64,000 nucleotides of DNA from Agromyces hippuratus (GCF_013410355.1 NZ_JACCFI010000001.1:2728001-2792000); one strand, 5' to 3'. Counted from the first letter of the stretch, positions 8,482 through 16,387 are shown. Made by a program: numbers and translations. The notes: a model not told the origin generated them from the sequence alone.

Positions 8482-9429
8482 GTGACCGACCAGACGACCT
8501 CCGCTCCGGCGCCCGCTCCGGCACCCGCGGATGGCGCGGCGAACCGTCGGAGCCTCGCCGGAGCCGCGGTGCAGCTCGGCACAGAGGTCTCCATCAACTT
8601 CGGCTCATCGCTCGCCGGCCTCGTGATCCCGGTCGTCGGCTCGTTCGTCGTCGTCGCCGTGCGCCAGCTCGTGATGGTCGTCGCCGTGCTCCCGTTCTAC
8701 CGGCCGAAGCGAGCCGAGCTGACGTGGCGCCGGCTCTGGCCGGCCGTGGCCCTCGGCGTCGTGCTCGCCATCATGAACGTGACGTTCTACGAGTCGGTGC
8801 ACCTGCTCGGCCTCGGTGTCGCCGCGACGATCGAGTTCCTCGGACCGCTCGCCATCGCGCTCGCGAGCTCGCGGCGCGTGCTCGACGTGATCTGCGCGCT
8901 CGCCGCGGGCGCCGGCGTCGTGCTGCTGATCGGACCGGGGGCGTCGGATGCCGAGGGCATCGACCCGTGGGGTGTGGCGTTCGCCCTCACCGCGGCGGCG
9001 GCCTGGGCCGGCTACATCCTGCTCACCCGCCGGGTCGCCGTGGGGCTGCCCGGACTCGAGGGGCTCACCGTCGCGAGCATCGTCAGCCTCGCGCTGCTGG
9101 TGCCGTTCGCGGCGGCGACCTTCGACCCCGCGGTCATCGACTGGGCGGTCGTCGGGCTGCTGCTCGGCGTCGGCGTGCTGTCGTCGGCGCTGCCGTACAG
9201 CCTCGACACCTGGATCCTGCGGCGCATCTCGCCGCGCATCTACGCGATCGTGACGAGTTTCGGACCCGTGATCGCCGCGGTGTTCGGCTGGCTCGTGCTC
9301 TCGGAGACCTTCTCGCCCACCGAGGTGATCGCGATCGTCATCGTCTGCGGTGCGGCCGGCACCGCGCTCGCCACCCAGCGGTCGCGGCCGAAGTCGCAGC
9401 TCGAGCAGACCGCGGAGGGCATGGCCTGA
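8482..9429 (+). CDS. EamA/RhtA-like family exporter
   Basis: About 315 residues with ten hydrophobic segments in two EamA halves (DMT superfamily). The segment NVTFYESVHLLGLG and the later PYSLDTWILRRIS region resemble RhtA, the threonine/homoserine exporter of enterobacteria, so amino-acid efflux is the first guess. The N-terminal 30 residues are Ala/Pro-rich and cytoplasmic. A TATCGT hexamer ends six bases before GTG 8482, the same leaderless layout as elsewhere in the window; ATG 8479, three bases earlier and in frame, is the alternative. No regulator lies beside it. It is followed by a 46-bp perfect palindrome. Confidence 0.85.
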   Translation: MTDQTTSAPAPAPAPADGAANRRSLAGAAVQLGTEVSINFGSSLAGLVIPVVGSFVVVAVRQLVMVVAVLPFYRPKRAELTWRRLWPAVALGVVLAIMNVTFYESVHLLGLGVAATIEFLGPLAIALASSRRVLDVICALAAGAGVVLLIGPGASDAEGIDPWGVAFALTAAAAWAGYILLTRRVAVGLPGLEGLTVASIVSLALLVPFAAATFDPAVIDWAVVGLLLGVGVLSSALPYSLDTWILRRISPRIYAIVTSFGPVIAAVFGWLVLSETFSPTEVIAIVIVCGAAGTALATQRSRPKSQLEQTAEGMA

Positions 9430-9778
9430 CCGATATCGCCCGACTGGCATCGCCGGACGGGCATCTTCTGTTTCCTCATGTGCGGTCGATGGCGGTCTTC
9501 GCACTGCTCGTGTGAGATCCGCCTCACGTGAGGCGGATCTCACACGAGCATCTCGCGCGCCGATCGATCCCTCGCACCTGCGTCGAGCACACGCCCGCGT
9601 GTCACTGCCCGCCTGTCGCTCGACGACGTTGCTTTGTCGCGCCAGGGGTTGCGCCCGGGGCCCGGCCCGGGCCGCGCCTGGGCTGCAGCCGCCGCGTCGC
9701 CGCGCGTTGCCCACCGGCGGCCCCGAACGTATCGTTGACGCGAGAGCGTGCTTCACGTCGACGACGTCGGGAGGAACC
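9430..9778. other. 349-bp intergenic region with palindrome and GC-rich segment
   Basis: It holds the 46-bp palindrome at 9505-9550, a very GC-rich stretch around 9650-9700 with runs of GGGCCCGGCCCGGG, and, near its right end, a TATCGT -10-like element about 45 bases ahead of the dehydrogenase start. I see no convincing gene in it: reading frames on both strands lack normal composition and start signals. Confidence 0.6.
9505..9550. repeat. 46-bp perfect palindrome
   Basis: Each 23-bp half (9505-9527 and 9528-9550) is the exact reverse complement of the other, meeting at CACGTG with no spacer. It lies 75 bases after the EamA gene and 229 bases before the next gene, both rightward. It could be a strong U-less terminator, a protein-binding site or a processing signal. 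Confidence 0.9.
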
Positions 9779-10696
9779 GTGGCCACCATCGCGTGGATCG
9801 GTCTGGGACACATGGGCGGACCGATGGCGGGCAACCTCGTCGCCGCCGGACACATCGTGCGGGGCGTCGACCCCGTGCCCGCGGCGCGCACCGCGGCCGC
9901 CGAGCGCGGCGTGCGCATCGTCGCGACCGTCGAGGAGGCGGTACGGGATGCCGACGCCGTGTTCACCTCGCTGCCCCGCAGCGAGCACGTGCGCGAGGTC
10001 TACGGCGGCGAAGACGGAGTGTGGGCCGCAGCGCCCGCCTCGGCACTCCTGCTCGACACCTCGACCGTCGACGTCGCGACGTCGAGGTTCTGCCACGAGA
10101 CATCCGTCGAGCGCGGGTTCCGCTTCGTCGACTCGCCCGTCTCGGGCGGCATCGCGGGGGCCGAGGCGGCGACCCTCACCTTCATGCTCGGTGGCGACCC
10201 GGTGGATGTCGCCGAGGCCACGCAGCTCGTCAGGCCGCTCGCCGCGCACGTGTTCGACCTCGGCGGCCCCACGATGGGCATCGCCGCGAAGCTCGCGAAC
10301 AACCTCATGCTCTTCGTCTCGCTGCTCGGCGTCGCCGAGGGGTCGCAGCTCGCCGCGGAGCTCGGACTCGATCCGTCGAAGTTCTTCGAGGTGGCCTCCG
10401 TGTCATCGGGGGAGTCGTGGCCGCTCCGCACCTGGTATCCGGCGCCGGGCGTGGTGCCGACGAGCCCCGCCAACCGCGGCTTCGACGCGACCTTCTCGGC
10501 GGTGCTCGCGCAGAAGGACCTCGCGTTCGCGCTCGACGCGGGCGATGCCGCGGGGCTGCCGATGCCGGCGTCGCGCATCGCGCTCGAGCAGTTCGAGCGG
10601 TTGATCGACGAGGGCTTCGGCGGCAAGGACGCGAGCCTGATCGTCAAGTACGCCTCGGCCGACGGGAGCGTCGCCGGGTTCGACCCCGAGGCGTGA
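9779..10696 (+). CDS. NAD(P)-dependent 3-hydroxyisobutyrate dehydrogenase-like oxidoreductase
   Basis: 305 residues. The GTG at 9779 follows GGGAGGA at a good distance. A Rossmann domain opens with IGLGHMGGPM (7-15). The substrate loop DSPVSGGIAGAEA is a beta-hydroxyacid dehydrogenase signature, and the catalytic lysine is Lys171 in AAKLANNLM. The helical second domain forms the dimer interface. The family oxidises 3-hydroxyisobutyrate, tartronate semialdehyde relatives or similar short hydroxyacids. No valine-catabolism genes surround it, so the exact substrate is open. It is followed at 25 bases by the convergent MarR gene. Confidence 0.86.
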   Translation: MATIAWIGLGHMGGPMAGNLVAAGHIVRGVDPVPAARTAAAERGVRIVATVEEAVRDADAVFTSLPRSEHVREVYGGEDGVWAAAPASALLLDTSTVDVATSRFCHETSVERGFRFVDSPVSGGIAGAEAATLTFMLGGDPVDVAEATQLVRPLAAHVFDLGGPTMGIAAKLANNLMLFVSLLGVAEGSQLAAELGLDPSKFFEVASVSSGESWPLRTWYPAPGVVPTSPANRGFDATFSAVLAQKDLAFALDAGDAAGLPMPASRIALEQFERLIDEGFGGKDASLIVKYASADGSVAGFDPEA

Positions 10697-10721
10697 GCCG
10701 GTCCGCGTGAGCGGCGCCGGG

Positions 10722-11228
10722 TCAGCCGTGCTGCACGGCCGTGATGACCTCGGTGAGGCGGTCGCGGAGGCGCCCGAGCTCGTCGAGGCTCATGCCGAGC
10801 CGGTCGACGACCTGCGGCGGAATGGCGAGCGCCTGCTCGCGGAGCGCCCGGCCGGCGGGGGTGAGCGCCACGTCGAGGGCGCGCTCGTCGCGGGTGCTGC
10901 GCTCGCGGGTGAGGTAGCCCTGCGCTTCGAGGCGCTTGAGCAGCGGTGACAGCGTCGCGGGCTCCAGCTGCAGTGCCTCGCCGAGGTCGCGCACGGTGCG
11001 CGGGCTGCGCTGCCAGAGCGCGAGCATGACGAGGTACTGCGGGTGCGTGAGGCCGAGCGGCTCGAGGATCGGCCGGTACACGCCGATCACGCCGCGTGCG
11101 GCGACGGCGAGTGCGAAGCACACCTGGTTCTCGAGGGCGAGCAGGTCGTCGGTCTCGCTGAGAGCGGGCGCGGATGTCGTTGCATCCGTCTCATCGACGG
11201 TGTCGGGGCGTGCGCTGCTGGCGTTCAT
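10722..11228 (-). CDS. MarR family regulator of the OhrR type
   Basis: 168 residues: a 30-residue acidic N-terminal extension, then a winged helix-turn-helix. The LENQVCFAL segment contains Cys37 at the position of the peroxide-sensing cysteine of OhrR proteins, followed by the PQYLVMLALW helix and the wing (LTRERSTRDERALDVALT). OhrR proteins repress organic-peroxide defence genes until the Cys is oxidised. The usual target, an ohr peroxidase gene, is not beside it; the divergent gene instead encodes a tiny zinc-ribbon protein. A 10-2-10 palindrome lies 26 bases from its ATG, overlapping its own -35 region, so autoregulation is likely. Confidence 0.87.
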   Translation of the reverse strand: MNASSARPDTVDETDATTSAPALSETDDLLALENQVCFALAVAARGVIGVYRPILEPLGLTHPQYLVMLALWQRSPRTVRDLGEALQLEPATLSPLLKRLEAQGYLTRERSTRDERALDVALTPAGRALREQALAIPPQVVDRLGMSLDELGRLRDRLTEVITAVQHG

Positions 11229-11253
11229 GGGCTTCCAGTATGACGTGGCGGCA

Positions 11254-11275
11254 AATCATTAGTACACTAATGATT
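11254..11275. promoter_or_regulatory. MarR/OhrR-type operator palindrome
   Basis: AATCATTAGT and ACTAATGATT form a perfect 10-2-10 inverted repeat, AT-rich against the 70 percent GC background. It covers the TACACT -10 hexamer (11263-11268) of the rightward gene and reaches the -35 region belonging to a CATACT -10 (11237-11242) of the leftward MarR gene. One bound dimer could therefore shut off both genes. Confidence 0.85.
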
Positions 11276-11503
11276 GTGACACGAAGAAAGCGGGAGACGC
11301 CACCCGGAGCCCAACGCGGCTACGCCGGCTTCATCGACCGGCTGAACGCCAAGCTGCTGCCCTACATCGGGCCGCCGCCGCTCGGTCCCTACGACGACGA
11401 GCCGGTGCCGGCCGCCCCTCCGGCGTGCCCGCTCTGCGGCGCCGCGATGTCGAGCCATACGATCGACCGCTCGTTCGAGCGCACCCAGCTGCACTGCCCC
11501 TGA
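11276..11503 (+). CDS. Small zinc-ribbon protein, leaderless, under the OhrR-like operator
   Basis: 75 residues from GTG 11276, which lies seven bases after TACACT with no ribosome binding site; an ATG at 11270 in the same frame is the alternative. The N-terminal half is basic and short-helical (GFIDRLNAKLLPYIGPPPLGPY). The C-terminus has CPLCG, then SSHTIDR, and ends in HCP, enough Cys/His for a single zinc site. I recall similar unannotated small proteins in Microbacteriaceae but can give no function. Its promoter is fully covered by the palindrome beside the OhrR-like regulator, so expression in response to peroxides or electrophiles is a reasonable inference. Confidence 0.75.
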   Translation: MTRRKRETPPGAQRGYAGFIDRLNAKLLPYIGPPPLGPYDDEPVPAAPPACPLCGAAMSSHTIDRSFERTQLHCP

Positions 11504-11539
11504 GCCGGTCGTGTCGGTGCCGCCCGCTACAGTGACGAC

Positions 11540-11968
11540 GTGAGCGACTTCGAAGTGCTGGAGATGGGCGGCCTCGACGAGTGGCGGGAGCACTTCGGCG
11601 GCTTCCGCCCCGAGAGCTCCCGCGACGGGAGGCGGGTCGTCGACCACGACCTCGCGATGCAGTACATCGGCATGACGGCGAACGCCCTCGAGCCGGGTGA
11701 AGAGGCCGGGTACTGGCACACGCACTCGCGTGTGGAGGAGCTCTACGTGTTCCTCGGCGGTCGGGGGCAGATGGGCCTCGACGACGAGGTCGTCGACGTC
11801 GGCGCCGGCAGCGTCGTGCGCGTGGGCCAGGGCGTCTGGCGCACCTGGCGCTGCGCGCCCGACGGCTCCGAGCAACTGCGTTGGCTGTGCATCCGCGCCG
11901 GCGGCTCCGAGCTGCCGCACCTGCCCGATGACGGGCAGCGCGACAACGACCGCCCGTCGCCCTGGTAG
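11540..11968 (+). CDS. Cupin-domain protein
   Basis: 142 residues with one beta-barrel. The metal motif is WHTHSRVEELYVFLGG (His, His and Glu ligands) followed by GLDDEVVDVGAGSVVRV, typical of small cupin_2 proteins that bind a metal and an anion or sugar. No catalytic class can be assigned. TACAGT ends six bases before GTG 11540, so the message is probably leaderless. The methyltransferase begins 11 bases after its stop, so the two are likely co-transcribed. Confidence 0.83.
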   Translation: MSDFEVLEMGGLDEWREHFGGFRPESSRDGRRVVDHDLAMQYIGMTANALEPGEEAGYWHTHSRVEELYVFLGGRGQMGLDDEVVDVGAGSVVRVGQGVWRTWRCAPDGSEQLRWLCIRAGGSELPHLPDDGQRDNDRPSPW

Positions 11969-11979
11969 ACGGCGGCAGC

Positions 11980-12627
11980 GTGACGACCGAGTCGGCGGGC
12001 CACGGCTCATCGATGGCCGAGGTGCGCGAGGCGTACACCGAGCGGGCCGAGGAGTACATCTCGCTGCTCGGCTCGGTCGCTGACACGCACGAACTCGACC
12101 GCGCACTCATCTCTCGATGGGCCGAGCGCCTCTCCGGGCCGGTGCTCGACGCCGGGTGCGGGCCGGGCCACTGGGCCGACCACCTCCTGCGGCTCGGCAA
12201 CGACGTCGAGGGCCTCGATCTCGTTCCCGCATTCGTGGCCCGAGCGCGAGAGCGATTCCCCGAGGTGCCGTTCAGGGTGGCGACGTTCGACGACCTCGGC
12301 GTCGCCGAAGCCGAGCTCGACGGCATCCTCGCGTGGTACTCGCTCATCCACCTCGAGCCGGCCCGGGTGCCGTCGGCGCTCGAGGAGTTCGCACGGTGCA
12401 TCCGCCCGGGCGGCAGCCTGCTGGTCGGCTTCTTCGACGGAGCGAGGCTCGAGCCGTTCGCGCACAAGGTCGTGACCGCCTACTTCTGGCCCCCGGCCGA
12501 GATGACCGAGCGCCTCGAGGCGGCCGGTTTCACCGTGGAAGAGGTGCACACCCGGGCCGAAGCGGGCAGTCGACCCCATGCGGCGATCGTGGCGCGCCGC
12601 AGCGACGTCGGGGCCTCCGCCGCCTAG
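11980..12627 (+). CDS. Class I SAM-dependent methyltransferase
   Basis: 215 residues. Motif I is VLDAGCGPGHWADHLL, motif II surrounds GLDLVPAF, and ILAWYSLIHL is the motif IV region, all of the UbiE/BioC-like Rossmann fold. The substrate is unknown. GTG 11980 continues the cupin operon; an in-frame ATG at 12013 is possible. The C-terminal tail is Arg/Ala-rich. Its stop codon overlaps by four bases the stop of the convergent GIY-YIG gene, which leaves no room for a terminator. Confidence 0.87.
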   Translation: MTTESAGHGSSMAEVREAYTERAEEYISLLGSVADTHELDRALISRWAERLSGPVLDAGCGPGHWADHLLRLGNDVEGLDLVPAFVARARERFPEVPFRVATFDDLGVAEAELDGILAWYSLIHLEPARVPSALEEFARCIRPGGSLLVGFFDGARLEPFAHKVVTAYFWPPAEMTERLEAAGFTVEEVHTRAEAGSRPHAAIVARRSDVGASAA

Positions 12628-13202
12628 CTCTGCGCCGCCAGTCGCCGGCTCACCCACCGGTCGTACTGCGCCCAGGGGTCGGCGACCCCGAGGCGCAGCT
12701 CGGCGATGTGCGCGAGCAGCTCGTCGTGCACGCCGAACCACTCGGTGCCGGTGAAGCGGTGCGCCGCGAACTGCGCGTGGCGGCGCTGCTCGACGGTGCG
12801 GTCGCCGAGCTCGAAGGCGAGCACCTCGTCGTGCGGCAGGCTCGCGAACCGCACGCGCGGATTGCCCGAGGTGCCGATCTTGATCTGCTCGCGATAGCCG
12901 AGGTAGTAGACGACGTCGACCCTGGGGTCGGCCACCGCGCCGTCGGGCACGTCGCCGACGCGCCACTCGCAGATCGCGCAGATGCGACCCGACGGGTGGA
13001 CCACCCCGACCCGCGAGCCGCAGACGAGACAGGGCTCGGCCAGGAGATCGGTCACCCCGACGTCTCGGGCCACCCAGTCGTAGGCCTCGAGCAGGTGCCC
13101 GGTGCAGAGGTCGAGAGGGGCGCCCGCCTCGACCGGCGCCCTGCACGGGCCGTCGTCGAGGCGGATGCTGCACACGCGCCCCGCGGCATCCGCTCGGTTC
13201 AT
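12624..13202 (-). CDS. Zinc-ribbon plus GIY-YIG (T5orf172/MUG113-like) nuclease-domain protein
   Basis: 192 residues. The N-terminal half has several Cys/His pairs, including CLVCGSR and CAICEW, resembling one or two zinc sites. The C-terminal half reads VVYYLGY, KIGTSGNPRVR and, later, Glu in TVEQRRHAQF: the two short strands, the catalytic Arg helix and the Glu of the T5orf172/MUG113 branch of GIY-YIG nucleases. Similar stand-alone proteins are often phage- or mobile-linked, though nothing else here is. TAGTCT ends six bases before the ATG (leaderless). Nuclease activity is inferred, not shown. Confidence 0.82.
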   Translation of the reverse strand: MNRADAAGRVCSIRLDDGPCRAPVEAGAPLDLCTGHLLEAYDWVARDVGVTDLLAEPCLVCGSRVGVVHPSGRICAICEWRVGDVPDGAVADPRVDVVYYLGYREQIKIGTSGNPRVRFASLPHDEVLAFELGDRTVEQRRHAQFAAHRFTGTEWFGVHDELLAHIAELRLGVADPWAQYDRWVSRRLAAQS

Positions 13203-13306
13203 ATCGGAAGACTAACTGCGCCCACCGACGCGGCAGGGGGCCGCGATAGGCTCGATCTCCGACCGCCGAACGGCGGGCGGACACCGGAGTTCGGAGGTCG
13301 ATCGGC

Positions 13307-13972
13307 ATGCCCCTGTGGCGCAAGCGCGAGCGTCGACGGTTCAAGCCGTTCGACCGCACCGCGCTGCCCGAGGCCCCGGTGCCCACCTTCGACGAGATGC
13401 TCGCGGAAGGCGTGCTCGTCGCGGAGTCGGCCGGCCGCATGGCGCTGAAGAACCGCATGATCGTCGAGGCGCTGCGCGGCGAAGAGCCGTTCGCGCCCGA
13501 GCGCGCGGCCGCGGCCGCACGCGAGGTGCTCTACGAGCTCGTGCAGGAGGCCGACGAGGTCGCCGAGCTCACCGGCGAGGCCCGCTCCGCCGCCGCGAAG
13601 CGCGAGGGCCGTTCGTCGCACGAGCACGACTACCGGCGAGCGGATGCCGCGAACCTCCGCCGCCGCGAGCAGGTCTACGCCGCCGTGGCGAAGGAACTGT
13701 GGACGCGCCGCAACGACCCCGAGTACCTGAGGGCCTTCGCCGAGCGCGCGCGTGAAGAGGCCTGGGAGGAGGTCTCGGGTGCGATCGAGACCCGACTCGA
13801 CCGGGAGTGGGGCGAGTGGCCCGAGATCGAGGTCGACGAGACCTACGAGGCCGAGCGCGATGATCGCATCCACGACCTGCTGGCCGACCTCGATCGCGGC
13901 GTCGCCGCCGCCGAGGCCGAGCGAGCGAGACGAGCCGAGGCGAACGACCCGTTCCGCGGGTACGTCGGCTGA
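13307..13972 (+). CDS. Hypothetical charged helical protein
   Basis: 221 residues, no recognised family. It is very rich in Arg, Glu and Ala with long predicted helices. The N-terminus is basic (WRKRERRRFKPF) and the C-terminus has alternating acidic and basic stretches; there is no membrane segment or signal. Codon use matches its neighbours, and a TAGGCT -10-like element lies about 55 bases upstream, so it is very likely a real gene. An RNA- or protein-binding cytoplasmic role is possible but not supported by any motif. Confidence 0.7.
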   Translation: MPLWRKRERRRFKPFDRTALPEAPVPTFDEMLAEGVLVAESAGRMALKNRMIVEALRGEEPFAPERAAAAAREVLYELVQEADEVAELTGEARSAAAKREGRSSHEHDYRRADAANLRRREQVYAAVAKELWTRRNDPEYLRAFAERAREEAWEEVSGAIETRLDREWGEWPEIEVDETYEAERDDRIHDLLADLDRGVAAAEAERARRAEANDPFRGYVG

Positions 13973-13984
13973 GGCTCGGTCGGT

Positions 13985-14023
13985 CGGCCCCCCGAAGCGG
14001 CCCCCCGGAGCGGCCCCCCGAAG
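13985..14023. repeat. Three tandem 13-bp GC-rich repeats
   Basis: The unit CGGCCCCCCGAAG occurs at 13985, 13998 (one change) and 14011, just after the hypothetical gene. It is non-coding as far as I can see and could affect transcript ends. Confidence 0.85.
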
Positions 14024-14053
14024 CCCGAGGGTCCCGAAGCCCTTGACCTCGGG
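14024..14053 (+). terminator. Possible terminator hairpin
   Basis: CCCGAGG (14024-14030) pairs with CCTCGGG (14047-14053) across a 16-base loop. It is downstream of the hypothetical gene and upstream of the sugar operon. There is no T-run, so this is a weak call. Confidence 0.4.
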
Positions 14054-14181
14054 TGGGCCGGGGAATTTCGGGTCCGGTACGCGGCGTACGGTCGCGGCGT
14101 TCAGAACGCGCTCGAGGCGATCCCCGCACCGCTCGTCACCGTCCGCGGCACCGACCCGAAGCCGCTCTCCACGTGATGTTG

Positions 14182-14199
14182 TAAGTATGTCCGAACTTA
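14182..14199. promoter_or_regulatory. Candidate operator/promoter of the mannoside-inositol operon
   Basis: TAAGT (14182-14186) and ACTTA (14195-14199) form an inverted repeat around ATGTCCGA, in an AT-rich island 60 bases ahead of the operon start. TGTCCGAACT (14188-14197) matches the IolR motif of Corynebacterium (KGWCHTRACA, as I recall it) at eight of ten positions and resembles the sites upstream of the GntR gene and iolC. Confidence 0.5.
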
Positions 14200-14255
14200 G
14201 TTACCCTTGACCGCGGAGACGCACTGCAGCGTCCCAACGGTTGAGAGGACTCTCG

Positions 14256-15164
14256 GTGATCCGAACTGCGAACGCGCCGGTCAGTTATGGCGTCTTCGAA
14301 CTTTCCCGTCCAGATGTCGTGCCGCTGCCCGATGGCGAGCAGCTGGCGACCTGGGTGGCCGAGGCCGGCTACGACGGCATCGACCTCGGTCCGGTCGGCC
14401 TGTTCGGTGATCGGGTCGAGCTGCCCCGGCTCCTCGAGCGTCACGGTCTCGCGCTCGCCGGCGGCTGGGTCGATCTGCCCTTCGCCGGCACCGACGAGGA
14501 GTTCGAGCACGCGTTCGCCGCGCTCGCCCCGACGCTCGAGCTGTTCGCCGCGGCGGCCGCCGTCGCCCCGGATCGTGCTCCGAAGCCGACCCTCGCCGAC
14601 TCGGGATCGCCCGAGCGCAAGGCGCGTCCCGGCGGCGCCCCCGAACTCGAGCTCGATGACGAGCGCTGGGCGGTCTTCACCGCCCGCGTGCAGCGGGCGG
14701 CCGACCTCACACGTGCGGCCGGCCTCGAGCCGACCTTCCACCACCACGCGAGCACCTACATCGAGACGCCGCGCGAGATCGATCGGTTCCTCGCCGACAC
14801 CGACGTCGACCTGACGTTCGACACCGGCCACCTGCTCGTGGGCGGCGGCGACCCCGTCACCGACTTCCCGCGCTGGGCCGAGCGCATCAACCACGTGCAC
14901 CTGAAGGACGCCGACCGCTCGGTGCTCGCCGCTGCGTCCGGCTCGGCCGACCCGATGCGCGACATCTGGGAGCGACGCGTCTTCGTGGCGCTCGGCGACG
15001 GCGACCTCGAGGTCGACCGCATCGTCGACACCATCGTCGACTCGGGGTACGACGGCTGGATCGTGGTCGAGCAGGACGTCATCCTGCAGGACGCCGCCGA
15101 CGTCGCCCGGGCGCGCACCGACCAAGTCGCGAACCGCGAGCGCCTGCGGCGGTGGTTCGCATGA
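14256..15164 (+). CDS. Sugar phosphate isomerase/epimerase family protein, inosose dehydratase (IolE)-like
   Basis: 302 residues, AP-endonuclease-2 type TIM barrel. The opening, NAPVSYGVFE, closely resembles the start of myo-inosose-2 dehydratase IolE, and AGYDGIDLGPVGLFG follows as in that family. Metal ligands can be seen in FDTGH (Asp and His), NHVHLKD (His) and VVEQD (Glu). IolE removes water from scyllo-inosose to give the diketone used by IolD, which is encoded nearby; the remaining possibility is another keto-sugar isomerase. GTG 14256 follows GAGAGGA. It is the first gene of an eight-gene operon and overlaps the next gene by four bases. Confidence 0.75.
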   Translation: MIRTANAPVSYGVFELSRPDVVPLPDGEQLATWVAEAGYDGIDLGPVGLFGDRVELPRLLERHGLALAGGWVDLPFAGTDEEFEHAFAALAPTLELFAAAAAVAPDRAPKPTLADSGSPERKARPGGAPELELDDERWAVFTARVQRAADLTRAAGLEPTFHHHASTYIETPREIDRFLADTDVDLTFDTGHLLVGGGDPVTDFPRWAERINHVHLKDADRSVLAAASGSADPMRDIWERRVFVALGDGDLEVDRIVDTIVDSGYDGWIVVEQDVILQDAADVARARTDQVANRERLRRWFA

Positions 15165-16387
15165 CGGGCTTCGACGAGCAGCCCGTCTCCGGCGTGGCCG
15201 CCCCCCGCGGCGAGCGTGTGCGCTTCGCCGTGATCGGCCTCGGCGCGATCAGCCAGAGCGTGCACCTGCCGCTCATCCGCCGCAACTCCGACCTCATCGA
15301 CCTCGTCGCGGTCGTCGACCTCTCCGCCTCTCGGGCGGGCGAGATCGCCGAGGCATCCGGCACCGGAGTCGCGGCCTTCGCCTCGATCGAGGCCCTCCTC
15401 GACGCCGTCGCAGCAGGCGACCTCCGCGTCGACGGCGCGATCCTCGCGACCTCGGGCTCGCACGCGGCGGATGTCGCGCGGCTGGTGGGCGCCGGAATCC
15501 GCGTGCTCGCCGAGAAGCCGCTCGCGTTCTCGCTCGCCGAGGCCGAGGCGCTCCGCGAGGTCGCGGGCGACCGCGGCATCGACCTGGCCGAGTGGGTGCG
15601 GGTCGGGTACATGAAGGAGCACGACCCGGCCTCGACCGCCGCGAAGGCGCTGCTCGCCGAGGTCGACCTCCGCGCCGTGAGCGTCGAGGTGCTGCACCCG
15701 GCAGACGGGGCGCAGCTCGCGTTCGCGAACCTCGCGGCCCCGCCGTCCGACGTGCCCGCCGACACGCTCGCCTCGCTCATCGCCGCGACCGACGAGACGG
15801 TCGCGACGGCGATCGGCGCTGCCGCCGACCCGCTGCCGAAGCTCTACACGAACGTCGTGCTCGGCTCGATCGTGCACGACATCGGGCTCCTCCGGTACCT
15901 CGTGGGCGGCATCGGCGAGGTCGACCGCGCCCGGCACACCGGCCCGGCGTTCCCGGGTTCGCTCAGCCTCGGCGGATTCCTCGCCGAGCGCACCGACGTG
16001 CCGTGGTCGATCGACTGGCACTTCATCCCGCGCTACCCCGAGTACCGCGAGACCGTCACCTTCCACCACGAGACGGGCACGATCGCCCTCACCTTCGCGG
16101 TGCCCTACGTGCTCAACGTCCCCACCGTGCTCACCGTCGTCGAGAACGCCGAACCCCTCGGGTCGCGGCGCTCCGAGACGCGATGGATGCAGGAGGAGGC
16201 CTTCGAGCATGAGCTCCGGTCGTTCGCGGCTCTCGCCGCGGGTCATCCGGAGCCCGGCCCGTCCGTCGCAGAGGGGGTCGCCGACATCGTCGTCGGCCAG
16301 CGGATGCTCCGCACCCTCGCCGACGCGATCGGCGCACCGCTCGGCGAGTCGTCGGAGGCAGGCGCCGCCGGCGACGAGCGGCACTGA
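15161..16387 (+). CDS. Gfo/Idh/MocA family oxidoreductase (candidate inositol dehydrogenase)
   Basis: 408 residues, longer than a typical IolG (about 340). The N-terminal Rossmann fold has VIGLGAISQ; LAEKPLAFS carries the conserved EKP lysine; and GSIVHDIGLLRYLVGG is the family's catalytic His/Asp helix. Such enzymes oxidise inositols or sugars with NAD(P). With an IolE-like gene directly before it (ATGA overlap) and iolDBC nearby, oxidation of myo-inositol or a mannosyl-inositol to the keto form is my inference. No other candidate for this step occurs in the window. Confidence 0.78.
   Translation: MTGFDEQPVSGVAAPRGERVRFAVIGLGAISQSVHLPLIRRNSDLIDLVAVVDLSASRAGEIAEASGTGVAAFASIEALLDAVAAGDLRVDGAILATSGSHAADVARLVGAGIRVLAEKPLAFSLAEAEALREVAGDRGIDLAEWVRVGYMKEHDPASTAAKALLAEVDLRAVSVEVLHPADGAQLAFANLAAPPSDVPADTLASLIAATDETVATAIGAAADPLPKLYTNVVLGSIVHDIGLLRYLVGGIGEVDRARHTGPAFPGSLSLGGFLAERTDVPWSIDWHFIPRYPEYRETVTFHHETGTIALTFAVPYVLNVPTVLTVVENAEPLGSRRSETRWMQEEAFEHELRSFAALAAGHPEPGPSVAEGVADIVVGQRMLRTLADAIGAPLGESSEAGAAGDERH

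Noticed and set aside
9779..10696. The hydroxyisobutyrate-dehydrogenase-like gene as the missing last step of inositol breakdown
   Set aside because: That step needs an aldehyde dehydrogenase (IolA), a different fold; the gene is also 4 kb from the island with its own promoter.
14187..14210. Seven-codon frame (MSELSYP) ahead of the mannosidase operon, a possible leader peptide
   Set aside because: It coincides with the AT-rich inverted repeat that is better explained as an operator; no ribosome binding site and no run of regulatory codons.
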